NCBI GenBank assembly: GCA_034190875.2 | Contig: CM067344.1 | Span: 14,370,801-14,434,800, forward strand | Source of the DNA: Urechis unicinctus | Taxonomy: Eukaryota > Annelida > Polychaeta > Xenopneusta > Urechidae | Reading direction: 5' to 3' | DNA length: 64,000 nucleotides | Part shown: positions 40,566 through 53,660 of the stretch, piece after piece | Layout of the letters: each line of letters starts with the position of its first letter | Numbering within the stretch: position 1 is the first letter of the stretch | Made by a program: the position numbers and the translations under genes | Notes under the pieces: model-generated | Databases searched by the model: none | The model's input: only the letters and a program-made list of their open reading frames with translations | Told to the model about the DNA's origin: nothing

Positions 40566-40671
40566 ATTTGTGTATAATTTATCGTATATGTTCAGCTAAT
40601 TGTGAAATCTGTTGTTTGTTGGATGACAGCTTAACACGAGTCGTTGTTTTGAGTCACCGCCTGGCCTTTGT

Positions 40672-40760
40672 TGCCTGTGTGTGTTTGTGTATGTGTGTGT
40701 GTGCGTGCATGTTGGGTGTGTGTGTGCGTGCGTGCGTGTGTGTGCGTGTATGTGCGTGTT
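40672..40760. repeat. GT/GTGC microsatellite
   Basis: Impure GT repeat with GTGC and GTAT variants. It creates a His-Thr-rich minus frame that is an artefact. Confidence 0.9.
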
Positions 40761-40785
40761 TGTGAATGCTAGCCAATGAAAGCTC

Positions 40786-40880
40786 AAATGGCGAAATTTC
40801 AATTCAACAACAACAACGTAAAGTTCTATGTGGATACGGTTGACTTTGTAAAGGATTTCATTAAAGAATGTTAATAAACA
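40786..40880 (+). repeat. Third copy of the CAA-containing segment
   Basis: It aligns with 12389-12490 and 12795-12905 (agccaatgaaagctcaaatgg, then a shorter CAACAA tract and agttctatgtggatac). This shows that unit 3 had only a single copy where unit 1 now has two. Confidence 0.8.
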
Positions 40881-40913
40881 CACTTCATTGTGATGTGCCA
40901 CATCTTGCACATT

Positions 40914-41066
40914 GAGGTCGGGATAACTGTGCTGAGAAGCACGCTTCCTCGTGGTGAGCCATGCGGCATCACTTGGCACACTGAGGTCGGGATAAACGGT
41001 GCTGAGAAGCACACTTCCTCGTGGTGAGCCATGCGGCCTCACTTGGCACACTGAGGTCGGGATAGC
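40914..41066. repeat. 69-70-bp tandem repeat, 2.2 copies
   Basis: Units start gaggtcgggata and contain gctgagaagcac and cctcgtggtgagccatgcgg. Copies are at 40914-40982 and 40983-41052, with a partial third. The surrounding 40600-41570 is GC-richer than the rest of the array and not seen in unit 1, so it may be an inserted element of unknown type. The minus frame 40596-41138 is a product of this repeat plus the GT tract. Confidence 0.9.
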
Positions 41067-41630
41067 TGCTGCCGTGGAAATGAAGTTCCATTTGCAAGAC
41101 ATTGTAGAAGAGATCAGAACAATTGTGCTTTGCATCATAGGTCTGCAGCAGTTTGAATAGGCCCACTTTACCCCTTCTATGACATTAGAGGCGACTTATA
41201 AGGGACAACCTGTTTGCCGTTGGTTGCAACTCGTTTCGGCGGAGTTCACCTAGACGAGAAACTAGAATCACCTGGACCAGCCAATCGGCTGGTGGTGCCT
41301 GGTTTGGCCCCTGGGCTGGCGCGGTGGAGGATGTTGGTTTGCATTGGTTTGGATGAAGAGGTTGCCTGTCTGTGTACCCCCATTGCCATTGTCCTGTATA
41401 TGTGTGCTTGCCGGGTTGCTGTACTAGATGTGTACCCATAAAATGTTTGACTAGTTGGAACAAACCCATAACTGCAAATAGAGAAACATCACTCTAAGTA
41501 GTCGAAACATCACTCCAAGTAGTCGAAACCATCTCTCCAAATAAATCAATCTGTGTGTCCATTTTGGAAAGTGCGCTCGTTCCCCCATTGCTTATACTAC
41601 TACTGTAAGGCACTTTGTACGCACTAGACT
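41067..41630. other. GC-richer spacer before C3
   Basis: No gene is supported: overlapping frames of 94 codons (minus, 41185-41469) and 75 codons (plus, 41214-41441) have no recognisable domain. It has no counterpart in the other units. A direct repeat of a gtcgaaacatcact phrase occurs near 41499. Confidence 0.4.
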
Positions 41631-44600
41631 AGTATTGATATTATTGTCATTCTCTGTATTGATATACATAATTAATTCCGGGTTCGAAGCTGACACACTC
41701 ACGTTCGCAAATGGCGGGTTATAATCTCCTCGAGTGGATGTGCCAGCAAAGATTGATTGAGGAAAAGTTTCTTAATGTGACCTCGCTATCTTTGTGGATT
41801 GTCCGTTGAATGTGGCTCAAATTTCAAGTAGCTCCTTGCTTTGTCGGCATTTGTGAGTATGGAAGGTGTACTAACAAGGGTAGCAATCCTATGAAAGAGG
41901 CACACATGAGTAATCACTTTTGAACATAGACGTTGAAACCCAGTTATCGCAGAATATAACAAGATTGACGAGATCTACAAATGTATTAGAATTTAAAATA
42001 AAAGAAAAGCAAACAAAATCATGAAGGGGATTGCCAATTGAATGTAGCTGGGATGCAAATTTACAATCTCAGCACGGACCCATCGACCCGCTAACAGAGG
42101 GTACCACAGGCCTGCATCTGATCAGCAAAAAGTCAAACGGGCCGAATTGAATCCATCTTGTTAGGGACAGTTAATGATGCAGCTATACCGATGTCAGGGT
42201 GTCACAGCAGACTGCTATTATCTGGTTAGTGCCATATTACCATGGTGTGTGCTTCGCACTTGATGGTCATTGGAATAATTACGTACAAGATCAAAATACT
42301 GATCACAATGAGCACATTAAGTTGATTTGGCTATATGCATTTGCAGATCCACCAAATAATATATATTAATCAAATAAACAAACAATCTAACATAACATTA
42401 TAAACCATTTTCATTCCGCGCCCATTTCTTATCAGACCAGCCCATTCGGTCACTGTTTGTCAGGCGATTAATTCGTTCTTTGTGCTGCGTATGGCTGGGC
42501 TGGGGCGATTCTGACCTGTGCGACCGGTGAAGCAAATTCAGCAATATAACATTACTTTCCTTCTGTAGAAACACATATATAATGTTAAGTTTGCGATGTT
42601 AAGTGACCCATACAATGCCATTCCACAGAACAACGCAAATAAATATAGATGGAACTGAATTCAACACAATGGTAGCGTGGAAGCCATTCGTCGCTTCGAC
42701 GCCCATTCCCTTGCTTGCACAGTGTTCCATTTTAACCACAGAACAAAGCATAAATAAGAAACAAACAGCAACCGAGACCATTAAAGCCAGATGCCTTCAG
42801 TGGTATGATGATGAGAGCAGTGTAATAGAAGTCTAACATGAGTATCAACTTACTTTACCGCGTCCCTTTTTGACAGCATCATCAGTTTTAGGGAAATATC
42901 AAACATTAGACTTAGCCCATCAGAGTAAAGGTCTGCTATTAAGTGTTAACATTCTGAGCTTCATTGCAGATAGCACGAATATTCTACACAATCGTTCACT
43001 AGTTGCTTCTAGGATGGGAACTCAGCTGTTGTTGTATTTTGTAATATATCTTAAAAGCTCGTTTTTGGCCTACATCGCTTACAATTACCCAATTTCGTAA
43101 TGATTGGGACGTGTAACATCGTCAATATTCCGATAATTAATCATGTACGCACAACAATTGTAGTGCGTTCATCATATAGTGGTAAAGGTACTTACACGAA
43201 GACAATTTACTGATATGATAGCAGTGAGCCGTCCAACTCCTACAATTTGCAGAATGGACTTGAACATCGTGAAGAGTTAAGTTCAACTGTTCGGATTCTG
43301 AGCTATAAAATTTTAGTTACCAAAGAAGTTCTAAGCCGTTAACTGCTAGATTTCCGTAAAAAAATGACCCATCATTAACAAGCAGCAGCGACAAACGCAG
43401 CTGCCTATAGGTTGCCATAACCGTTATCGAGTATAACATAAATCTAGATACGAGCATTAACATAATGATCCTCTCGTGAAAGAGACACGCTGATATCGGT
43501 ATAATAGCCTGCATTTGTCACTTATATCAAGCCGAGCAATATATTGTACCGATTTAAGTAGACCTTATGATTAACGTAATAGGTCACTCTAATGGCATTA
43601 TTGTTAAATGTGCATTGCACACTTCAGCATAAATGAACAGAGCCGGCGTAGATCGATACACAAGTAGGGATATATTAATAGATTCATTGTATAATCTTGA
43701 AACGATTCTGCATTTTGGAAAAGTGTTCATTGGCACATTATTGTCACGATTTCACCGTTCCTATTTGAAGTTCATATTGTCGATAGTGGTGGCACAAAGA
43801 GAACCAATCACTTTCTTATCGTATGTGACCCATGTGGCTCCATTGCCTATTATTCATTACAAATCAAAGCAATGTATTGTTTTATTGGCCCCGCAGCCCT
43901 CATGCTTTATGGCTCGCATAATTTCTTTAGAAGGGAGTTTATGTTATACTTTTGATATATTTCCCAGCGCAGCCCTCTAGAGCCATATAAATCGGACTTA
44001 ACCTAAATCAGCCAAGCACATCGAGGTTGAATGTCTACGTAATCGATGCTAATATTTCCTACAGCCTAGAATGATAGATGGTCATTCGCAAATGGAACAA
44101 AATAGCTGAAATGAAAGATTGAATGCTGCTCATACTTTGACAAAAGAAAACATTATTAGGGTTTGGAAAGATATCAAGGAATCTCTGGGAAATGTTGTGA
44201 ACTTTTCTCCATTCCTTTAGAATAGGGGATTTCAATTTAGAAAAGGTCATCTAGAGACTAATACAGATCAATTCGAGGACACTCAAGTGCGACTTCGCAT
44301 GTATTCTCTGAGGCACTTGCTGATATTAAACAGGAAAGTAATTACCTTCTTCTGTCATGAAAAAGCATCCACAAATCTGACTTGCCAATGCCAGACGTAC
44401 CAGCTCGGTTAAATGGCTTCCGCTGACATCATACCATACATCTTTGTATGGTTCTATTTGGCTCTCAGATCATTGTACTTGTACATTCACTGGTCTGTGT
44501 TGGTGTTGTTTGTCTGTAGAGATTTGAGAGGAAATGTTGTTCAATCTAATATTTCATATCACTAATTTTCATGCTTTTCATTTCAAATTCCCACGCTTCA

Positions 44601-46115
44601 GTATAAATGCCGCTATAAAATGTGCTATCAAATAATTTTCAGTAATTTTGCACCCTTCTACCACTCGTTGATGCCATGATCTTCTCTTTCCTAGAATGCG
44701 CTGAGAAATCAATGATTCATTGTGTACAATCAATTCACATGTTAGCAATGATCTGCCATTTACAGTAAATGTATTAGTTATAGCATGGTCACGTGCATTA
44801 CGTGCTAAAAAACACGACGATGCAGAACGTCCGAGTGTTGTTCCCCATATTATCCACCTGACCATGCGATGACATACTTATCGGGATTGCATCTACACGC
44901 GATAATCACGAGGGTTGTCTCTAGGTCGCCAGATGTTTGATGCTACTTCCATTTATTCCAATGAGATAGGTTCACCTCCGATAGAGTTTTCTCACTTTAT
45001 TATCACATTGCATAAAGACATTCATTCGGGTGAGAGTTACATTTCAACATCATTGCCACCGAAAAAACTTCTTCAAGCAGGTTGCTTAAAGAACTACTGT
45101 ATTCTTCGGTCTGTCGTAGTTGAATGACGCAATATGGGAAGAAGTTAAGAAGTTGTATTCGTTACATCTTTTGTCATTATAATGAATCATATGGATCAAT
45201 ATGATTTTAAAGTTCTGCAGTCAAAAATATCTGCAGTGGGGATCAAGACAACACATACCTTCAGTGGAGTATTTTTTTCAATGAAGGATTACATCTGTTT
45301 TATATCGTTTTTTTATTATCTATAACTGTTTGATATAATTCTGGGCTTTGGAAAAAAACCTTCCCATGCTCCTTATTCAGTATTACCCATTATATAGGGA
45401 TTTCATGTTCCTGTACTCGATCCTCGCCTAGATTGTCGTATCATAGTTAGAGCAACCCGTAGGGGATGTCTGAGGAACACTCAACGAGATTAAAATTTCC
45501 CAAACGTCCCCATAATTTTGCCATGTTAAGTCTGCGGTGCTCAGTTAGTCACTTAATTAATATCGAAAGAAAGGAGGGCTAGTCATGCGTTAACTGCTAG
45601 CTCAATGCGATACGGGAAAATGGAGAGAAGGGTGACATGCGATAATATATTGACACAGCTAACCTCTATTCTGCATTGACTGTTGATGCAATAACCTCTC
45701 TATAATTATTTAACTCACTTTGTTTCGTGGCTACAAACACGTGGTATAGTCATATCGCATTTACTTGTTTTGAACAACCATTTACCTTTGTGTAATTTAT
45801 TTATTAGTTAATCGCATATTTTTCTACCATCACCAATCGGGGTGATCTTTAAAAAACCTGGAAAATTTAATATCTATGCACATAATGTTTAATCGCGTGT
45901 AGTTCCATTGAAGTGTCAAGATACTGAATTATATTAGCGTCCATCCACAAAAAATTAACCGGATAAATCTCTTTCTAGGAATCTTTTTGTCTGAGGCTCA
46001 CCGAAAATTGGAAAAAGATTACCAGGACTTTATATGATGAATACACGTTTTGCAAGGGTTTCGGTTAATCAATAACCCTCGTGCTCATATTGTTTAAATC
46101 ATAATGATGCATGTT
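41631..46115 (+). repeat. Array block C, copy C3, with block E inside
   Basis: It matches C1 at 13651-14290 (41631-42200), then carries material resembling A3 27300-27460 (about 42550-42760), then block E (43085-43638), then the rest of C (43730-46115). It is more diverged from C1 and C2 than they are from each other. The frame at 44915-45127 corresponds to those at 15788 and 24408, with a 15-base in-frame deletion followed by a frameshift. Confidence 0.8.
43085..43638 (+). repeat. Block E, copy E3
   Basis: Counterpart of 22556-23170. Shared phrases are gattgggacgt, cgataatt.atcatgt, tcgtgaag.gttaagttcaac and cataaatctagatacgagc.ttaaca. It is shorter and lacks the middle part around 22690-22740. 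Confidence 0.75.
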
Positions 46116-46153
46116 TCATTTCCATATTCAATGTAGCTCACAAATAATGCCGG

Positions 46154-47210
<1,057 letters not shown>

Positions 47211-50200
47211 GAATCATCCCCATTTGGATTCGGAGCAAAATGAGCAAAACTACATAACGTTTGATTATTTCGAGTAAATCAAGTTGAATACAGCAATTAT
47301 TTCACATCACCAAAATATATGTCGTTTCATATACGGGATCAAGCTTCTGGGTCCACATGTACACAAGCTGTCAAGCTTCAAAATCACGACTACAAATAAT
47401 ATTCTGGCTGGCTGAAAGTCAAAATGGACTTGAAAGATATTGGTTACAATCAGAATATTCAATTTAACTTTGGAATGGTTTGGTTCGTTGCAGCATTTTT
47501 TCTGGTTTGTTGATTTTGCCGACTGAATGCAAAATAAGCGATTGCCTCTGCGTCTGATGTCGAAGATCAGGCAAGGTAAGGATCAGGATTGTTAGTCTTT
47601 CTCTTCCGCATCATTGTGCTGCAAATTTACATCACCATCCCAGACCCATCGACCCGGTAACAGATGATCCGTGTACAAAAAGCCTAATGCTGACATGATC
47701 AGCAAAAAGTCAAAGAGTCAGAGATCGATACGCATGGCCACCACAGGAGCGGTGTGCAGGACTTGGTGTTATGTCTAATGAGCGAACCAATCTGTTGGCA
47801 ACTGCAGTCAGTAATTGGCTATGTTAAAGTGTTTGATTGTACATAGAGCACTTTGTCATTTATACAACTAACGAATATACGCTCAATACCCTCGTCCACC
47901 TTCCACAAATCAAACATCGCACGAAAGACCACATATATAAGTCACTGAATAAGGTAGCATGCAGTTACGTGATGATCATCTGCTTTTGCTTAATAACACA
48001 CCATTAATCTTTAGCTGACTTTAACATCACACGTGTTGAGTTCTGGGAGCTATGAAATGTTGTTTATCGTCAATTAGCCGTCAATCACCTCAGGGCACAA
48101 TTCCTTAATACTCCGAATTGTTGTCGTAATACCACAGCATAATTATGAAATATTGGGACTCTACTATGTGTTTGTCGTAATTTTGCAAGTGGTATCTTTA
48201 TAATTCAGGATTTGATTGCAACTGATTAATTATTATGAGAATAGGGGGCGGTTTGTTAAATGACTACATGAAAGACCTGTTTTGGAAACTTCTTGTTAGA
48301 TGGGAATCATGAGAAAAACATTAATCGCCGTTTTTTAACGCTGAACATATACAAGAAAACAAGAAAAAATATAGTATTAATCCTGGGACAAATAATCTTT
48401 CAATATAAATGATGGAAGCAACCCTGGTGCCAAAACAGAACCTCTGAATGGTAAATAACTACATCCTATAAGCGAACTTATTACTGAGTTACGCCACACC
48501 AGAATGAAGCTGTATGTGACTCATTGCAGGCTGCTCACATGTACACATGTCAGTAGTAGTCTCCCAAGCTATGCAATATGTATCTGCATCCTCTACTCGG
48601 TATCCAATATCTGAGCAAGCAGCACATAGATGCAAAATACCCCCCCCCCCCCCCCTTGTTCTGTATGCGTATTTGTATACCATACACTCTGGCATTTTTA
48701 TGCGCATTATTAATGATTCATTGGCGAAACTGAACGTGCTCGTTGAATGAATTAACTTGGGTGCTTGTTCATTTATCTAGGTACTGACAGTCCAGTACTT
48801 GGATGAAATGATACTCATGTATTTTAAGGTCAAAGGCGCAAGCCAAATTTCAGGCGATGTCGGATTATTAGTTCTGTATGTTTGCTTCCAATTGCAATGT
48901 TATGAAGCTTTGGAGAAAGTGGTTATTTCTTAAATAAGCAACGATTGACAGCACAGCAACGAAATGCAGCATTCTCTGTATCGCCATGGCTATTTCCTCT
49001 TTCAGACAACAACACATCACACATCATGGAGCTATTTATTTAGTAAGCGGCTAGACATTTGAAAGATGGTTGCCCCGAAGCAGTGAAATGTGGCTGGCTA
49101 GCTGTGATGTTCTAGACTCATGCCCTACTCATATACTTTTTCTCTCATTAATCTGATCTATTTTTGAAATTATCAATGAATACACAGATGGACGGGAGTA
49201 TCGCGTAAAAACACTTATTGTGATTAGACAACAGCCTTTGTGATGGTGCTTATACGTCACTATGTCGTCCTGTTAGGTAGCAACGAATTTTTACCTTTCA
49301 CAATTGCACCATTTGTTGGGATTAGAGACAATCACTCTCAGTAATAGAGCACGCCAAATTTTTCCTAAATCAAAAAGCTCTAGAGCATGGCAAGCTGCGT
49401 CAAATCGTTCTTCATTGGTACCGCCAGGGTAAACCCTGTGCAACATGAAATCCAAGCGTTGCCATACAACGCAGCACCGCGATCGGTTATCTCGTTTAGT
49501 ATAAATGGGTGTTACTTCATAATGTGTAGTGAGGTTATATTTGATTGTAATATCAAATTCATAAAAACAATCGAACCTCTTTCGGCATTAATTATTCTTA
49601 ACTTTTATGTTAAGCATATGCCTATCACATTTATTTCTCTTACAATTACTGTACTGCGAGCTGGCTGGGTTATGAGCATCTTCTCGGATCTCACTGGATC
49701 TTTAATTTTGCGCAATATCGGAAGGTAATACAGCAGATAACAACATATTTATATCGCCATCATAGCGCACAGCTACGATTGGTCATCACCAGTCAACTAG
49801 CAAGATGGCACGGGGTTTTCTCATTTTGCATTCGTTTAGTAAAGAACCAATCAACAAAGCTGATTTTGTGTTGTTTAGTGAAGAAATTAAGCTATTCATT
49901 GTTGCTTTTTACGGTTACTACTACCACCAACACAAACAACAACTACAACATCATCATCGTCATCATCAATTTTATAATTATCCTCTTGATCATCATCATT
50001 TACGAGCTTGATAGATATAAATATTGATGAAATGTTAATATCACTAATGAGAGCAGTAATGATAAAGTCAAGATTCAAAGTGTACTCTGCGTTCACAACA
50101 TTTTCCCGTATGATTGATCACCTTCAGCAGTGTGTGCACATTGAAATGATATTCTGATTAACTGAGTTGGAATATAGCTACACAACAGTAGGCGGAGCTA

Positions 50201-51110
50201 CATGCGGTACCAGGATATAAGATAACCTAGCTATGAGTCATGCTATCGATCCAGTACGCGACGTTTTATGTTGCCCAGTGGATAAAACATTTAATTCGGC
50301 AATGGACCGAATTGGAAAGGCGTCTCTCTGGTCGCTCGTCAGATAAACAACCTTCACATCGGGAGAGAGAATAGCAGTATTCACAATTAGGTATTTCCGA
50401 ATTGTGGCCGTTAGGAATAACAATTTAACCATTCCAAAAAGAGAATACTCATCAATCACTTTCGCAAACGAAATAGGAAAGGGTAAGCAATATTCATGCG
50501 AAAGCATTATTGCGCTTGTTTGGACTGACCGGAAGTGTGAACCAACTAACGCACCAAGTCTTCTAAATGACCTGCTATATATCTTTAATTAGGAATGGCT
50601 TGGTCAGATATAGCTACATATGCTATGCCAAGCTTGTTTCATGGTGGCTTTTCACGCGTGTTGTGACTGGCTTGTTTAATTCCTGTGGATGACTTGGTTT
50701 ATATGCTATATTCAGCAGAATCACGCTGATTACTATTGAATTATTCTATGATTGTTGAGGTGCTTATCGCTTCTTGCTTCTTGGGAATATCAAAGAGAAC
50801 AGATATTTATCTACTGTGTCGTCTGATTCAAGTACATCTAATGCAAAACTAACTTGATAAGATGACGCGACAGGTCTGTTTTAATCATAACTTCTCTGTT
50901 CTCTTGTATTTTATATCGGCATGGTTGAAAACGCCGATATCGTATCTTGCACATTAATCGGTATTTGTCATATACAACAGTCATACGGTCCAAATGCAAT
51001 ATGATATTAAAATCAGTGATATAACATTGATTCTTCAGCTAGTGTTGTTTAGTTGCAGGCTGAAATTGATATAGCGGCGCCACTTTATGATGCATCTTAG
51101 TAGCGGCGCC
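47211..51110 (+). repeat. Array block A, copy A4
   Basis: It aligns with A1-A3. It is shortened in the middle: the stretch corresponding to 17830-18690 of A2 is missing around 47985. Only a stub of the 33-34-bp minisatellite (50620-50705) and traces of the 29-bp unit (51066-51110) remain. A poly-C run of about 17 lies at 48639-48655. Confidence 0.85.
50238..50432 (-). other. Short minus-strand ORF kept in all A copies, copy A4
   Basis: 64 codons from the conserved ATG (MVKLLFLTATIRKYLIVN...), ending GSIA as in A1. An upstream in-frame ATG at 50507 would add 25 residues, but that part is not shared with the other copies. Product not recognised. Confidence 0.2.
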
Positions 51111-52145
51111 ATATTATACAATTTTGAAATGGTGGTGTACACAAATTAAAAACATTGCATTATCTTTACAATTAGAAATAACAAATTTCACTGTTCAGAA
51201 AAATGGGTGAAAATATAATTACCCTCACGATCCAGGTAAGGTGCTTGATATTTGATACATCATATGTCATGAAATATATTTGAGTCTAGTCTGTTATAAA
51301 AAATGCCGGGCAATATCACAACTGGCTATCTAGTTTTCATTAATCTGCCTTTACACTGAAGCAGTCTGAAGCATATATGGGATTCTTACATGATGGAACA
51401 ACAATGTTTCCGTGAACGTTATCGCTTATAACATATATCATCGTATATCATGGTGCGAGCATTAACATAAAGGGGCACATGGTCAAAGAACACGCTGGTA
51501 TCGACATCATGTGCCATCTAAAAGAGGTATATCATGCCCGGAAATATCCCGAGATATCCCTCAAAGCAATATAGGGATGCATAGTGATGTCGTCATAATC
51601 CCATCCGATCCAACGTTGCGCCCGCATAAAAAGTATGAAAACAGGCTGGCTTCAACAACAGGGGACCCTACAGGTGAGCATTGCATTTTGTCCTAAAATT
51701 GTTTCAACCTAGCGAATCATCCATGTGTTATTGCACCAGTGTGTCTCCAAATACCCTTGTAAGTTTTATATATATCCTATTAGTGTTTCTAGATACGACT
51801 AGAATGCTACAGCGAAAAGGTGTTAAAGAGCCAATTGGAACCGTTGTCAGCGATATGACGTCACATACCTGACAAGTAGATATCATGCATAATAAGCCGA
51901 GGTTCATGAAATATATGGCTCGTATGAATTGGTGTGACGCACCGCCACCACTATATAAAGGGCCCACTTTTCGGTCTAAAATCGATAACAGTCAATCACA
52001 AAAGCGCTCAGTTAACTGAAGTTAGCCGCCTTCCTGCGGCACAATGCTAGTGATAGCAGCCTACTTGACAACTGGTTTTAATGGTACATAGCGACGTGAG
52101 GCGTGGCCAGTAAGTAACAGATACTCATAGAAGCATGCGGGAGAT
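51111..52145. other. Spacer between A4 and B3
   Basis: 51255-51455 repeats the end of A2 (21840-22020). The rest is single-copy in the window, with a promoter-like arrangement at 51856-52060 listed separately. Frames at 51511-51696 and 51681-51872 have no recognised domain. Confidence 0.5.
51856..52060 (+). promoter_or_regulatory. Candidate promoter: CRE, TATA box and start codon
   Basis: A perfect CRE octamer (TGACGTCA, 51856-51863) lies 88 bases upstream of a TATA box (TATATAAAG, 51952-51960). About 83 bases after the TATA box there is an ATG with A at -3 (52044). The frame reads MLVIAAYLTTGFNGT then stop; GGTACATAG at its end could instead be a splice donor. The peptide is short and the motifs are common, so this is a suggestion only. 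If real, the gene would extend into or across B3. Confidence 0.2.
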
Positions 52146-53225
52146 GGAAACAGAATCAGGATCTATTGGGCAACATTATTGCCTAGTCCGTTCAATATGC
52201 TGCTCAGTTAAAACTGGTATAGTGATAGTTAGAATAATCTCAAACATTCTATGGGCACGTTTGGGTTAAGAAATGACAGTCATTTTAATCGGAATGGAGT
52301 ACGGATGACGAAGATATTTGTGAATTATCATTTGTATCCGGTTTATTGAATACAAGGCTTGGCCTTATACAGTGACACTAATATTACAAAGGTTAATTGT
52401 GTGACAAGCTGGGGACGTTCGACTGCAACATCTGTCGAAACATCACCAGCAACATTACAGAAGTGGCATTGCTCATATAAATTCGGATTTTATCCAATAG
52501 TGTTTTTTGTTCGTTAACTTGAAAATAAATACATGTCATTTCTTGTGAACTGAAGTGGACGTACATATATGCCGCACCCACGGAGCAATGAGAGTGATCA
52601 CTAGGGCTGTTCATGCGTATTTCATGCTGTCAACAAGAAGTCAAGAGCTGGAAACTTTAATGGTCAAGGAAAGCTGACAATGTTATTGTATTATTGAAGC
52701 AATGGGTGATAGCGATGTAAACGCATTGCCAATCCTCACCTGCTACTAGCAGTGAATGCTTTACAGATTAGTATACCACTGCTAGCTGTTTTGTTTCGAC
52801 ACATGTAAGCGTATCAAATACAATCGTGAAAGAACTTCTACGTTGATTCATTGGTAAACTGTCGACAGGGGCGTAACTTGTCATATTATCTAGCAGATAC
52901 TGACACTAGAGAGAATACAATTATTCGCGAATAAATGGTATCGATGGTGCCTGTCACCTAATACGGAATACAAAGGAATACTCTATGACGATCTGTTATC
53001 GTCCCGTTTCCGAGGATTTGGTCATCAACAGGTCATGCAAGCTCATCAAGCATCCTCTGGGATATTCATTTGCCTCATTTGTACAATAGAAACAACCCCA
53101 TTCAATATCCGATTGATGAAACCTACTATAGCTACAGTCATTCCGTGATCCCAATATGTGCATAAGACGTTCTATTTGATCTCAGATTTAGGACAACGAC
53201 TGGCTAAATCATTACACTGATACGG
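52146..53225 (+). repeat. Array block B, truncated copy B3
   Basis: 52155-52500 matches 31738-32105, and 52690-53225 matches 32670-33245. The interval that carries the 81-bp TATA block in B1 and B2 is missing. Homology to the array stops near 53225, which I take as the right end of the array. Confidence 0.75.
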
Positions 53226-53660
53226 CACCGTATCCTTCCAGCGGAGGCAATGAGCGTATAGGCGTCCACCTCGGGTATTACTTAAGCCATGCCTCTTTCA
53301 AGCGTGTTCCAAACTCTTTCTCGTTAGGCATGCCAATGCTTAGCGGGATCAGCTCAGTTGCTGACCCGTCTGGCCACAACCCGCTTTAGGGCTAATTCTC
53401 CCTTCAGGGTGCCTCCATCGCTAGTCCCAATTAACAGTAGTCCTGTCATGTTCACAGTCTTCATAGATTTGAGCCTTTCAGCTATTTTACATGTCTTAAG
53501 GGTTCGAGTAACTTGTGTGTTGAGGGAGGGGGTGAGCGTCAACCCAAACCCCCAATCCCGGTGTACACCTCGGCCGCCTGTAAGGAAACACTTCTGAGGC
53601 GTTCGTGGTGAGAGAATTTTAGTTTTGATCATCCGACTGGGAGCCGGGGTCACAATTTAA
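53226..53660. other. GC-richer single-copy stretch at the array edge
   Basis: Composition shifts from AT-rich to near-balanced. A 99-codon minus frame (53354-53653) and a 79-codon plus frame overlap here. The minus product has Arg/Lys/Thr-rich stretches and no domain I recognise. It could be a fragment of a gene or of a mobile element. Confidence 0.35.

Noticed and set aside
40596..41138. 180-codon minus frame
   Set aside because: Made of a GT microsatellite (His-Thr run) and a 70-bp tandem repeat; no conserved domain.
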